Below are positions 1 to 6,320 of a DNA stretch of 15,466 bases, one piece after another; the first letter of the stretch is position 1; every line of letters begins with the position of its first letter. Where the stretch lies: assembly GCA_035764385.1 (NCBI GenBank), contig DASTZI010000201.1:1-15466 (forward strand). The letters are read 5' to 3'. The stretch comes from Gp6-AA40 sp035764385 (lineage in GTDB: Bacteria; Acidobacteriota; Vicinamibacteria; Vicinamibacterales; UBA2999). Under the pieces are notes generated by a model, which saw nothing but the letters and a program-made list of their open reading frames with translations, did not search any database and was not told where the DNA came from. A program made the position numbers and the translations under genes.

Positions 1-44
1 GCCGCGTGATGATCGAACGCGATGATGGTTATAGACTTCAGCAC
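1..44 (-). CDS. Start of an unidentified minus-strand gene (partial, leaves window)
   Basis: On the minus strand a strong Shine-Dalgarno sequence AAAGGAGG (51-58) stands 6 nt before a GTG codon at 44-42. An open frame follows for 14 codons to the window edge and reads MLKSITIIAFDHHA. The ribosome binding site is the best in this part of the window and fits a real divergent start. The fragment is too short to name a family. It would be transcribed away from the MBL gene at 131, so the 45-130 gap would hold two divergent promoters. Confidence 0.5.
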   Translation of the reverse strand, partial: MLKSITIIAFDHHA

Positions 45-125
45 GACCGACCTCCTTTGTATGCGGCTCTGCGTTGAGCGACCCACGCGAAGCGTAACCC
101 GCGCTTTGCAAAGCCGAGGTCGGTC
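45..125. repeat. Imperfect inverted repeat flanking the divergent gene starts
   Basis: GAGGTCGGTC at 116-125 is the exact reverse complement of 45-54. The match extends outward as CAAAG (109-113 against 55-59) if a 2-nt insertion is allowed, so about 15 bp are paired. Each arm lies just upstream of the start codon of the gene that reads outward and includes its GAGG ribosome-binding core. It could be a duplicated leader or a protein-binding site shared by both genes. Confidence 0.5.
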
Positions 126-130
126 TTTCC

Positions 131-1729
131 ATGTTGTCTAGAACGCGCACGCTGCTCGGCGTCGCGACAATGGCGGTGTTGGCCGCCATCGTCGTGCGCG
201 GGCAGCAGCCGGCACCCGCACCCGCAACAGTCGTCCCTGGACAGACGGCGGCGCAAGCCATCAACGCGGCTGCGGCGGCGCTCGGCGGCGCCGACAGGAT
301 TCGCGCGCTGCGCAACGTGACGCTCATTGGCTACGCGCAATACGCGTATCAGAATGGCGGCGGCAACATCTCGCCGTTGCCCGGCGCGCCGCAGAAGTTC
401 ATCGCCGCCAACGACTACCGCCGCGTCTACGACCTCGAACACGGACGGATGTACCACCAGGAGCGTCGCAACGACCTGTTCCCGTTTGCGATCTACGGGG
501 GACATGATTTCGCGCTGCAGCGGCAGCTGCTCGACGGTGCGATTGCGTACAACCTCAACGCGAATGGACAGGCCACTCGCGGCGGCGATGCGCGCGATCG
601 ACGGATGTGGATGCATACCAATCCGGTCGTTGCCATCCGTGCGGCCCTCAACGCCCCGAACGCCGTCAGCAATCGACGTCAGGAGAGCGGTCTAACACTC
701 GTCGACCTGAAGTTGAAGGAAGGTGACCTCCTCACGATTGCCATTCGACCGCCAGCGAACCTGCCTGAATTTGTCCGCTGGATCGGACCGAACATCAATC
801 TGGGCGAAGTGACGTACACCACGCGGTTCTATGGATACGTTCCGTTTGGAGGCGTTCAGCTTCCGCTGGGTTACACCACGCGCTTCGACTGGAGACCCGA
901 GGTCGAGCAGGTCAAGATTTACGTGGACAACTACCTCGTGGATTCACCGATCCAGGATCTTGCCGCGCCGGCCTCAGTCACAAGTGCGCAGCCGGGAGGA
1001 GGCGGCGGCTTCGGTGGTGGCCCGCTTGAGGTGACCCCGATGGCCCGTGGTGTGTGGCGGATTACCGGCGGGACGATGGTGATTGAATTCGCCGATCACA
1101 TGACGCTGTTCGAAGTCGACGGGCAGCCTGCACGCATCAAGCAGGTCATCGAAAAGGCGCGCGCCATCGTCCCGAGCAAGCCGGTGACCCAGGTGATCGT
1201 CTCCCACCACCATTTCGATCACACGTCCGGTCTACGCGAAGCCGTCGCCGAAGGACTGACGGTGATTTCCAGGCGCGACAACGGCGTGATCTTTCGTGAG
1301 ATGACGTCGCGGCCGGCCCCGAATTTTCCCGACGATCTCGCCAGGAGCGGAAAGACGCTCAACTTCATCCCCGTCGACGATCATTTACGCCTGGCAGACG
1401 CCACGATGACGATGGACATCTACCACGTTATCGCCAACAACCATATGGGTGATGGTGTCTTTGCCTACATTCCCGAGCACAAGATGATGATCGAAGGGGA
1501 CATCGCGACGGCTGCCGAGGACCTGCAGTGGTGGGGCGACAGTTGGCTGGATAACATCGCGTATCGGAAGATCGACGTTCAGCGGAACGTGCCCGTGCAT
1601 ATGACGCCGATGACGAGAGATGAAGTGATCAAGATGGTCAACGGCGGCATCGATCGCGTGAAGCAGTTCTGCGCCGATCACGTTGCGAAAGGCGACTATT
1701 TTCCGGGCTGTCCGGCACAAGTTCGGTAA
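131..1729 (+). CDS. Exported MBL-fold metallo-hydrolase with long N-terminal domain
   Basis: Probable periplasmic zinc hydrolase of the metallo-beta-lactamase superfamily; substrate unknown. An N-terminal signal peptide runs to about residue 25 (hydrophobic core LLGVATMAVLAAIVV). Residues about 40-280 form a domain that opens with ALGGADRIRALRNVTLIGYA, a pattern like LolA-type beta domains. A glycine-rich linker (about 285-299) leads to the C-terminal MBL domain. Metal ligands are visible: HHHFDH at 359-364, H438 in NNHMGD, D457 in IEGD and H490 in VPVHM. At 532 aa it is about twice a bare MBL domain. The ATG at 131 is chosen because it gives a clean signal peptide; GAGG at 116-119 is a rather distant ribosome site (11 nt). 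A close paralog follows 17 bp downstream, so the two are probably co-transcribed. Confidence 0.88.
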   Translation: MLSRTRTLLGVATMAVLAAIVVRGQQPAPAPATVVPGQTAAQAINAAAAALGGADRIRALRNVTLIGYAQYAYQNGGGNISPLPGAPQKFIAANDYRRVYDLEHGRMYHQERRNDLFPFAIYGGHDFALQRQLLDGAIAYNLNANGQATRGGDARDRRMWMHTNPVVAIRAALNAPNAVSNRRQESGLTLVDLKLKEGDLLTIAIRPPANLPEFVRWIGPNINLGEVTYTTRFYGYVPFGGVQLPLGYTTRFDWRPEVEQVKIYVDNYLVDSPIQDLAAPASVTSAQPGGGGGFGGGPLEVTPMARGVWRITGGTMVIEFADHMTLFEVDGQPARIKQVIEKARAIVPSKPVTQVIVSHHHFDHTSGLREAVAEGLTVISRRDNGVIFREMTSRPAPNFPDDLARSGKTLNFIPVDDHLRLADATMTMDIYHVIANNHMGDGVFAYIPEHKMMIEGDIATAAEDLQWWGDSWLDNIAYRKIDVQRNVPVHMTPMTRDEVIKMVNGGIDRVKQFCADHVAKGDYFPGCPAQVR

Positions 1730-1746
1730 GGAGCGGAGGAACGTCA

Positions 1747-3360
1747 ATGCGCAACATGAGATGGCTTGCCGTCGCCCTGGTGACGGTGGCGCTCGCCGCT
1801 GCGGCGTGGGAGGTCGGGCGTGCACAAGGCGGCTCGGCGCGCGCCATCGTCGAGGACGCGGCGAAGGCGCTCGGGGGCGTCGACAAGATCCAGGCGGTGA
1901 GGAACATCACGCTGCACGGATACGCGCAGTACGCGTATCAGATGGGCGGCGGCCGAATTACCGGATCACCTGACGCGCCCGAGAAGTACATGGCGGCCAA
2001 CGATCTGACCCGCGTCTACGACCTCGCGAACGGTCGTTTCCAGATGCGCGAGCGGCGCAACATGGTGTTTCCGTTCCTCGCACCGTTCGGCCACAGTTTC
2101 GCGCTCAACGACAACCGTCTCGACGGCGACGTCGCCTTCGACATCAACGGTGAACGGGCGCAACGCGTTCCCCAGTTTCTCGACAATCCGCTGATCATGG
2201 ACGGTGTTCACATGCGGCGGATGTGGATGCTGAACAACCCGGTGGTGCTCGTTCGAGCGATGCTCGATCCCGGGACGAAGCTGTCCTCACCGCATCAGGC
2301 GTCCGGCATCACCACGATCGACGTCACGCTGAAGCAGGGCGAGAAATTGACCGCGGCATTCACCGCCGAGCACATGCCGGCATGGGTGCGATGGTCGCAT
2401 CCGCAGACGAACCTCGGTCAGGCGAATCTCACCACCACCTTTTCCGGTTGGTCCGAGACGTCGGGTCTGATGATGCCGCTCGCGTATCAGACGCGCCTCG
2501 ACTTCAGAAACATCGACTTCTTCAAGCTGTATGTCGACGCGTACGACGTCGATTCGAACATCCCCGATCTCACCGCTCCGGCGGCGGTGCGCTCCGCGCC
2601 GGAGCCATCGTCCTACTCGGTACAGCCGGTGACGTCCGTGCCCGTGGCGAAAGGGATCTGGCGCGTCAACAACGGGACGACGGTGATCGAATTCAAGGAT
2701 CATGTTGTGCTCTTCGAGCTGGGCGTCAACGCCCGCGGCCAGGCGAAGGCGGTCATCGATCATGCGCGGGTGCTCGTGCCCGGCAAGCCCGTAACGCATT
2801 TGATCATCAGCCACCATCATTTCGATCACACCGCCGGTTTTCGCGAAGCGGTCGCCGAAGGACTGACCATCGTGCAGCGGCCGATGAGCGGCGTCATCTT
2901 CCGCGAGATGGCCACGCATGCCGCGCCGGATTTTCCAGATGACCTTGCGAAAAATCCGAAGCCGCTGAAGTTCATGCCCGTTGACGAGCATCTGCAGCTA
3001 GCCGACGACACGCGGACCGTGGACGTCTACTGGGGGCGCAACAACGGCCACATGGCCGACGTCGTCTTCGCGTACGTGCCCGCCGAGAAGCTGCTGATCG
3101 AGGGCGACATGGTCACGGCTGCATTCGACTGGCAACATTGGCCCGATACATTCCGCGATGTCATCTCGCACTACCACCTCGACGTGCAGAAGATCTCGCC
3201 GGTGCACTCGGTGTGGCGCGAGCATCCCGATGTGCTCACCTACGATCAGGCGGAGGAACTGCTGAAGGGCGGCACCGTTCGCGCGCGCCAGCACTGCGCC
3301 GACGAACTGGCGAAAGGCAATTACTTCCCGGGCTGTCCGATTCAGAGCAAGTACTACTGA
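1747..3360 (+). CDS. Exported MBL-fold metallo-hydrolase, paralog of the upstream gene
   Basis: Second copy of the two-domain exported MBL protein, 537 aa, colinear with its upstream neighbour from the ALGGVDKIQAVRNITLHGYA stretch to the C-terminal PGCP motif. The signal peptide has the core WLAVALVTVALAAAAW. The MBL ligands are HHHFDH at 356-361, H435 (NNGHMAD), D454 (IEGD) and H487 (PVHS), so both copies look catalytically intact. It differs most in the linker, which is SAPEPSSYS-rich instead of polyglycine. The C-terminal part contains an extra segment (WREHPDVLTYDQ). Start: GGAGG at 1735-1739 is 7 nt before the ATG. It is convergent with the minus-strand MBL gene, and the heptamer array lies between them. 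The paralogs may act on different substrates; neither can be assigned. Confidence 0.9.
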   Translation: MRNMRWLAVALVTVALAAAAWEVGRAQGGSARAIVEDAAKALGGVDKIQAVRNITLHGYAQYAYQMGGGRITGSPDAPEKYMAANDLTRVYDLANGRFQMRERRNMVFPFLAPFGHSFALNDNRLDGDVAFDINGERAQRVPQFLDNPLIMDGVHMRRMWMLNNPVVLVRAMLDPGTKLSSPHQASGITTIDVTLKQGEKLTAAFTAEHMPAWVRWSHPQTNLGQANLTTTFSGWSETSGLMMPLAYQTRLDFRNIDFFKLYVDAYDVDSNIPDLTAPAAVRSAPEPSSYSVQPVTSVPVAKGIWRVNNGTTVIEFKDHVVLFELGVNARGQAKAVIDHARVLVPGKPVTHLIISHHHFDHTAGFREAVAEGLTIVQRPMSGVIFREMATHAAPDFPDDLAKNPKPLKFMPVDEHLQLADDTRTVDVYWGRNNGHMADVVFAYVPAEKLLIEGDMVTAAFDWQHWPDTFRDVISHYHLDVQKISPVHSVWREHPDVLTYDQAEELLKGGTVRARQHCADELAKGNYFPGCPIQSKYY

Positions 3361-3362
3361 TT

Positions 3363-3496
3363 AGTCGGCAGTGGGCAGTGGGCAGAACCATGCTTCTCAC
3401 TGCCGACTGCCGACTGCCGACTGCCGACTGCCGACTGCTGACTGCCGACTGCCGACTGCTGACTGCCGACTGCCCACTGCCCACTGACTACTGCCA
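3363..3496. repeat. Heptamer ACTGCCG tandem array with long inverted repeat
   Basis: From 3399 to 3482 there are 12 tandem 7-bp units: eight ACTGCCG, two ACTGCTG and, at the right end, two ACTGCCC. Two degenerate units follow to 3496. A 17-bp arm CAGTGGGCAGTGGGCAG (3369-3385) is the exact reverse complement of 3470-3486, so the transcript can fold into a long hairpin with the array in the loop. It fills the gap between convergent genes, where it could stop transcription from both sides. The stop codon of the minus-strand MBL gene (3488-3490) and its last Gln codon lie in the degenerate units. I see no spacers, so it is not a CRISPR array. Confidence 0.9.
3369..3486. terminator. Possible bidirectional terminator hairpin
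   Basis: The 17-bp perfect inverted arms at 3369-3385 and 3470-3486 sit between two converging stop codons (3360 and 3488). There is no T-run on either strand, so a classic intrinsic terminator is not shown. The position and stem strength are the only support. Confidence 0.35.
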
Positions 3497-4378
3497 CCCG
3501 TTCCGCCAGTAGAGGCACATCCGATCGACGTTCATCGGCAGGAACTCATCGTACTCGAAGAGGTTCGCGTACTTCGGCAGCTTGACTTCGTTCGGCGCGC
3601 GATTTGGACAGAGTCCCTGCGTGTAGGCGACGCGCACCGCCTCTTTCAAGTCCGTGAAGTACGCCTTGAACGCGCGCACGTCGTCTTTCGTCCCCCAGCC
3701 CTTCGGATTGTGCGCGCGAGCGTGACCGACAATGAGCTTGTCCCAATCCAGCGCGAGTACGCGATCGATCCCTTCGAACCACTCGTCGATGTACGAGTCG
3801 AAGACGTTGCGCCAGATCAACTCTCCAACCGGAAGCCAGTCGGCCGCGTAGATCACCTTCTTCGCGGGAACTGACACGACCAGGCTGTTGTCGGAGTGGT
3901 TGCGTCCCAGATACAGGAGATCCACCTTCGTGCGGCCGACGGTCAACGTCTTTGATTCGTCGACGGTCTGGTCAATCGGCACGACCGCGGGATTCTTCAA
4001 CCGTTCAAGCTGCAGCTTTGCGTTGCGGTGCGCCACGAACACCGCGCCCGCCTGTTTGAACGGCGCGCCGCCGGCGATGTGATCGAAGTGATGGTGGCTG
4101 TAGACGACGTACCTGATTGGCGCGGAGGTCAGCTTTCTGACCTCCGCCAGGTAGGCAGTCGCGGCTGCGGGGCTGATCGGATCGGTGATGAGCACACCGC
4201 CCGGATCGACGACGAACATCGACTGATAACCGGCGAACTCAAAGATGTAGACGCCCTCGGCCACCGGCTTGACGACTGCTTGTGGCGCGGTCGCGGGGGC
4301 GGGCGCCGCCGGGGGCTGCTGCGCTACGGCAACGCCGCTTCCGATCGACAGCGCCATGAACAACACGGCGATTCGCAT
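3488..4378 (-). CDS. Exported MBL-fold metallo-hydrolase (short form)
   Basis: Single-domain MBL protein of 296 aa with signal peptide MRIAVLFMALSIGSGVAVAQ and a proline/alanine-rich stretch after it. Zinc ligands: HHHFDH at 95-100, H161 in GRNHSDNS, D180 in YAADW and H219 in VGHA. This is the full set for a binuclear site. The open frame extends upstream to 4483, but the ATG at 4378-4376 is preferred: it gives the signal peptide directly, and AGGGA (4386-4390) lies 7 nt upstream. That start is 1 nt after the stop of the VOC gene, so the two are translationally linked. It lacks the long N-terminal domain of the two plus-strand MBL genes and is not a recent copy of them. The substrate is unknown; a lactonase- or glyoxalase II-like thioesterase activity would fit the fold. 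Confidence 0.88.
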   Translation of the reverse strand: MRIAVLFMALSIGSGVAVAQQPPAAPAPATAPQAVVKPVAEGVYIFEFAGYQSMFVVDPGGVLITDPISPAAATAYLAEVRKLTSAPIRYVVYSHHHFDHIAGGAPFKQAGAVFVAHRNAKLQLERLKNPAVVPIDQTVDESKTLTVGRTKVDLLYLGRNHSDNSLVVSVPAKKVIYAADWLPVGELIWRNVFDSYIDEWFEGIDRVLALDWDKLIVGHARAHNPKGWGTKDDVRAFKAYFTDLKEAVRVAYTQGLCPNRAPNEVKLPKYANLFEYDEFLPMNVDRMCLYWRNGWQ

Positions 4379-4379
4379 A

Positions 4380-4850
4380 TCAGTGTCCCTGAACGATTTC
4401 GATTTCGTTGCCTTCGCTGTCGTGCAGAAGGAAGGTCGTGATTTGTGCCGGCGCCGGATTTCCGCGCGTGGTGACGTCCGCACCGCGCGACGTCAGCGCG
4501 GCAAACGCTCGCGCAGGATCCGGTACGGAGAAGACGATATGAATCCAGCCTGACCTTGCGCCGGCCGTTGGTGGAGCACCGGGGTTCTGTACGAGGCCGA
4601 TTCCGTACCCTGGAATCTCGAGGTCGGCGAAGCGACTGCCGTTCGGCCGGTCCCCGCGATTGACGACCCTGAAGCCGAGCATGTCCTGATACCAGCGGAC
4701 CGCCCGGTCCAGATCGGCGACCGCCGCGGTGGCGTGATCGGGCCTCAACTGCAATGGATTGGGCGTTGACTGCGCGGCGGCGGGCGAGCAGAATGCCGCG
4801 AAAACCAGGAGGGCGGCGCAATGGATTCGGTGCGGGCTCGGCTGGCGCAT
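4380..4850 (-). CDS. Exported VOC / glyoxalase-like protein
   Basis: 156-aa protein of the vicinal oxygen chelate (glyoxalase/bleomycin-resistance) superfamily. The family signature is PDHATAAVADLDRAVRWYQ followed by LGFRVV, with the second half-module around GWIHIVFSVPDPARAFAAL and the closing GNEIEIV. Candidate metal ligands are H39, E78, H104 and E151. An N-terminal signal peptide (core AALLVFAAFCSPAAAQ) is unusual, because most VOC enzymes are cytoplasmic. It is the first gene of a two-gene minus-strand operon with the short MBL protein. It is divergent from the DUF6152 gene, with 141 bp between them. The ribosome site is weak (AGGA about 11 nt upstream). The reaction is not known; possible classes are dioxygenase, isomerase or lyase. 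Confidence 0.85.
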   Translation of the reverse strand: MRQPSPHRIHCAALLVFAAFCSPAAAQSTPNPLQLRPDHATAAVADLDRAVRWYQDMLGFRVVNRGDRPNGSRFADLEIPGYGIGLVQNPGAPPTAGARSGWIHIVFSVPDPARAFAALTSRGADVTTRGNPAPAQITTFLLHDSEGNEIEIVQGH

Positions 4851-4912
4851 AGGCCGTGAATCCTACCACCGCGACAGTCTGGGAGCATTGAATTTTGCCC
4901 GTAATCAGGCCC

Positions 4913-4928
4913 TTGTAACCGGTTGCAA
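4913..4928. promoter_or_regulatory. LacI-type operator-like palindrome
   Basis: TTGTAACCGGTTGCAA is symmetric about 4920/4921 in 14 of 16 positions, with a perfect AACCGGTT core. The central CG step and half-site resemble operators of LacI-family sugar regulators. It lies in the 141-bp divergent region between the VOC gene and the DUF6152/cytochrome/PQQ operon, so one repressor could control both. No regulator gene is in the window. A single site can arise by chance. Confidence 0.45.
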
Positions 4929-4941
4929 ATCGCGCGACAAT
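4913..4941 (+). promoter_or_regulatory. Candidate sigma-70 promoter of the DUF6152-cytochrome-PQQ operon
   Basis: TTGTAA (4913-4918) and GACAAT (4936-4941) are separated by 17 bp. Each matches the consensus in 4 of 6 positions. The predicted transcript would start near 4948 with a leader of about 44 nt before the ATG at 4992. The -35 box is inside the operator-like palindrome, as expected for a repressed promoter. Confidence 0.4.
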
Positions 4942-4991
4942 AGCGCCGAACTTTTCCGTACCGCCTACGTCCGATTGACAGGAGCAACCTT

Positions 4992-5414
4992 ATGAAATTC
5001 GCGTTTCGACGCTCAGCCGCAGTGGCAGCGTTCGCCCTTGCGGCGGCGGTCCCCGCGTTCGCCCATCACTCCTTCTCCATCTTCTCGATGGACAAGAACG
5101 TGACCTACAAGGGCAAAGTGCTCGAATTCAAATGGGTCAACCCCCACGCACATCTCATGATCAAGGTCGATCCAGGTCCGGGCGTCGATCCCGAAACCGT
5201 CGGCACGTGGGACATCGAGGGCGGCAGCACGAACATCATGGGCCGGCAGGGATGGAACAAGTCCACGTTCAAGGCTGGTGATGAGATCACCGTTGTCGCG
5301 CATCCGTTGAAGGACGGCTCGAAGGGCGCCTCGATGTTCTACGTCATCCTTCCCGATGGACGTCGTCTCTATCACGACATCGCGCGGCCGAAGAACACTG
5401 GCGAACAGACCTAA
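4992..5414 (+). CDS. DUF6152 family exported protein
   Basis: 140-aa exported protein of the DUF6152 family, whose function is unknown. The signal peptide (core AAVAAFALAAAVPAFA) has an A-F-A cleavage site that would leave His-His-Ser-Phe at the mature N-terminus. The family hallmarks are visible: AHHSF at the cleavage site, FKWVNPHAHL at 46-55 with H52 and H54, a WDIEGGSTNIM block, the GW..S.FKAGDEITV segment, and a final LPDGRRLY. The protein is complete for the family. AGGAG (4980-4984) lies 7 nt before the ATG. It is the first gene of the operon with cytochrome c (27 bp downstream) and PQQ dehydrogenase. That position and the exposed histidines suggest a metal- or redox-related accessory role, which is inference. 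Confidence 0.88.
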   Translation: MKFAFRRSAAVAAFALAAAVPAFAHHSFSIFSMDKNVTYKGKVLEFKWVNPHAHLMIKVDPGPGVDPETVGTWDIEGGSTNIMGRQGWNKSTFKAGDEITVVAHPLKDGSKGASMFYVILPDGRRLYHDIARPKNTGEQT

Positions 5415-5441
5415 TTAGACGGTTGGCGGAGCTCAAGGTCT

Positions 5442-6314
5442 GTGAACAGAAAATTCGTCCACCTGTGTGCCTTTGGCAGCGCTGCGCTGTGGCTCGGTGT
5501 CGTCTCGGCGCAGGGGCCTCCTCCGCAAGGCGCAGGGCGCGCCGGTGGCGCGGCTCAGGGTGGGCAAGGCGGTTTCGTGGCCTACCCTCAACGTCCGGTA
5601 ACCGATCCTGCCGGTGTTGACCGCGGCAAGGCGCTCTTCTCTGTCAACTGCGCGTTCTGCCACGGACCTGACGCGCGCGGTGGCGACAACGGCGGGCCCA
5701 ACCTGATGCGCTCCGACGTCGTGCTCCTCGACGAGAAGGGCGAACGCGTTGGTCCCGTCGTCCTCGGCGGCCGCGCCGACAAGGGAATGCCACCGTTCAT
5801 GCTGATGCCCGCGCAGATCTCCGATATCGCCGCGTTCCTTCACAGTCTCCCCGTCAGCAGCCGTACCGGCGAGCGGCAGGTCAACATCGTCGTCGGCAAT
5901 GCGGAGACCGGCCGCACGCTCTTCCAGGCGAAATGCACGGCGTGTCATTCGCCAACTGGAGATCTGCAGAGTGTGGCCAATCGCTTTACGGATCCGAAGC
6001 TCCTTCAACAGACGTGGCTATTGCCCGGCACCGGCGGAACGCGAGGTGGTGGCGCGCCGCGACCGGCACCGCCAATCGCCGCCGTTGTAACAATGGCAAA
6101 CGGCCAGAAGGTCGAAGGCACCCTCAACCGCATCGACGATTTCATGGTCTCGTTGAAGATGGCCGACGGCACCTACCGCACGTTCAGGACAGAGGGTGCG
6201 AACGCACCGAAAGTGGAGCTGCGCGATCCGCTGAAAGGCCATCGCGATCTGCTCCTAACCTACAGCGACGAAGACATCCACAACATCACTGCGTTTCTCG
6301 TCACGCTCAAGTAA
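5442..6314 (+). CDS. Diheme cytochrome c with inserted beta domain
   Basis: Periplasmic c-type cytochrome, 290 aa, probably the electron acceptor of the PQQ dehydrogenase encoded 6 bp downstream. It starts with GTG at 5442 and has a signal peptide (core LCAFGSAALWLGVVSAQ). There are two heme-binding motifs, CAFCH at 70-74 and CTACH at 165-169. A methionine-rich MPPFMLMP segment after the first heme supplies a likely Met ligand. After the second CxxCH comes a glycine/proline-rich linker and a segment, about 210-250, reading VVTMANGQKVEGTLNRIDD and on. It looks like a small beta-barrel insert. The end (HRDLLLTYSDEDIHNITAFL) completes the second cytochrome fold; H267 is a candidate distal ligand. 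The ribosome site is weak. Confidence 0.9.
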   Translation: MNRKFVHLCAFGSAALWLGVVSAQGPPPQGAGRAGGAAQGGQGGFVAYPQRPVTDPAGVDRGKALFSVNCAFCHGPDARGGDNGGPNLMRSDVVLLDEKGERVGPVVLGGRADKGMPPFMLMPAQISDIAAFLHSLPVSSRTGERQVNIVVGNAETGRTLFQAKCTACHSPTGDLQSVANRFTDPKLLQQTWLLPGTGGTRGGGAPRPAPPIAAVVTMANGQKVEGTLNRIDDFMVSLKMADGTYRTFRTEGANAPKVELRDPLKGHRDLLLTYSDEDIHNITAFLVTLK

Positions 6315-6320
6315 AGCGAT

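Noticed and set aside
3399..3496. CRISPR array at the heptamer repeats
   Set aside because: Units are contiguous 7-bp repeats with no spacers, and no cas gene is near.
3138..3512. Open frame whose C-terminus repeats TADCRL
   Set aside because: This is the heptamer array read out of frame after a shadow of the MBL gene; repeats of 7 bp give a 21-bp peptide period by arithmetic.
4975..4980. Exact TTGACA -35 box just before the DUF6152 gene
   Set aside because: It overlaps the ribosome binding site; a -10 box would fall inside the coding region, where none is seen.
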